A DNA stretch of 64,000 nt, taken from positions 494,308 through 558,307 of the forward strand of contig JAAAFW010000015.1 in NCBI GenBank assembly GCA_019352875.1. Reading direction: 5' to 3'. Position numbers and translations under genes: made by a program. The DNA is from Pedobacter cryoconitis. Lineage in GTDB: Bacteria > Bacteroidota > Bacteroidia > Sphingobacteriales > Sphingobacteriaceae. The notes below the pieces were generated by a model that saw nothing but the letters and a program-made list of their open reading frames with translations, did no database searches and had not been told where the DNA came from. Below are positions 63,845-64,000 of this stretch, piece after piece; position 1 is the first letter of the stretch; every line of letters begins with the position of its first letter.

Positions 63845-64000
63845 ATGTTTCGATTGAATTTAAAAATTGCCTGGCGCCATCTCTGGAAAAATAAGTCGTA
63901 TACGTTCATTAACATAACAGGTTTATCCATAGGGATGGCAGGTTGCATGCTTCTTTTTGTTTTCCTGAATTATCAGCTGAGTTTTGACAAAGGACATAAA
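63845..64000 (+). CDS. FtsX/MacB-type ABC transporter permease, N-terminal part
   Basis: The reading frame opens at ATG 63845 and runs off the window end, so only 52 residues are seen. It begins MFRLNLKIAWRHLWKNKSYT, followed by FINITGLSIGMAGCMLLFVFL: the short amphipathic N-terminus and first transmembrane helix typical of FtsX-like permeases with a MacB-type periplasmic domain. Its own promoter region (tandem sites plus sigma-54-like element) separates it from the upstream operon. Confidence 0.85.
   Translation, partial: MFRLNLKIAWRHLWKNKSYTFINITGLSIGMAGCMLLFVFLNYQLSFDKGHK

Noticed and set aside
1..64000. CRISPR arrays, insertion sequences, tRNA or rRNA genes
   Set aside because: No regularly spaced repeats, transposase-like products, terminal inverted repeats with target duplications, or cloverleaf and rRNA signatures were recognised on either strand by eye.

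Overview
The window looks like a chromosomal stretch from a member of Bacteroidota, most likely a Sphingobacteriaceae soil or water genus such as Pedobacter. This is inferred from gene content, from TAnnTTTG-type -7 promoter elements, from the general lack of strong Shine-Dalgarno sequences, and from families frequent in that group: SusC-like plug sequence, lipobox lipoproteins, a GMC oxidoreductase paired with gluconate-2-dehydrogenase subunit 3, a GIDE/LemA pair, and FtsX-type permeases. About 53 protein genes can be supported. I recognised no rRNA, tRNA, CRISPR array, insertion sequence or prophage.

Region 1-2.7 kb: a two-gene encapsulin operon. It holds a family 2A (SrpI-like) shell protein and a cysteine desulfurase with a long N-terminal cargo-type extension, behind a palindromic operator and ahead of a strong terminator. 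Region 2.7-14.6 kb: an MFS exporter, a 2036-residue alpha-2-macroglobulin-like protein with a SusC/TonB plug-like insert and no thioester cysteine, a Crp/Fnr regulator with four N-terminal cysteines divergent from a ClC channel, an ABC-type ATPase, and a Tat-exported dienelactone-hydrolase-like protein.

Region 14.6-24.8 kb: an overlapping reverse-strand operon (reductase, NAD(P)-binding protein, MBL hydrolase, AraC regulator), then the mutasome cassette imuA-imuB-dnaE2 divergent from a LexA-like XRE/S24 repressor, with a tandem operator and a recognisable promoter between them. Region 24.9-36 kb: an exported epoxide hydrolase, a four-gene RND efflux operon, a DinB protein, a WYL regulator, a LysE exporter, a lipoprotein, and a 34-residue one-helix membrane protein that is easy to miss.

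Region 36-43.7 kb: a NYN-LOTUS protein, an FAD/NAD(P)-binding protein, an L,D-transpeptidase and several single enzymes. Region 43.8-50.2 kb: a compact five-gene operon that reads as a D-amino-acid and amino-sugar salvage pathway (M19 dipeptidase, Zn/PLP D-serine dehydratase or D-threonine aldolase-type enzyme, RidA, GntP/DsdX-like permease, GH20 hexosaminidase). Region 50.3-60.9 kb: a GMC dehydrogenase operon, three AraC regulators, a sugar isomerase-like TIM barrel, an LpxL-like acyltransferase, a HEPN protein, a methyltransferase, a VOC protein and a Tet(X)-related monooxygenase. Region 60.9-64 kb: an envelope-type operon (LRR membrane protein, GIDE-domain protein, LemA, small membrane protein), followed by a tandem upstream activator-like site and a sigma-54-like promoter in front of a truncated FtsX/MacB-type permease at the window edge.
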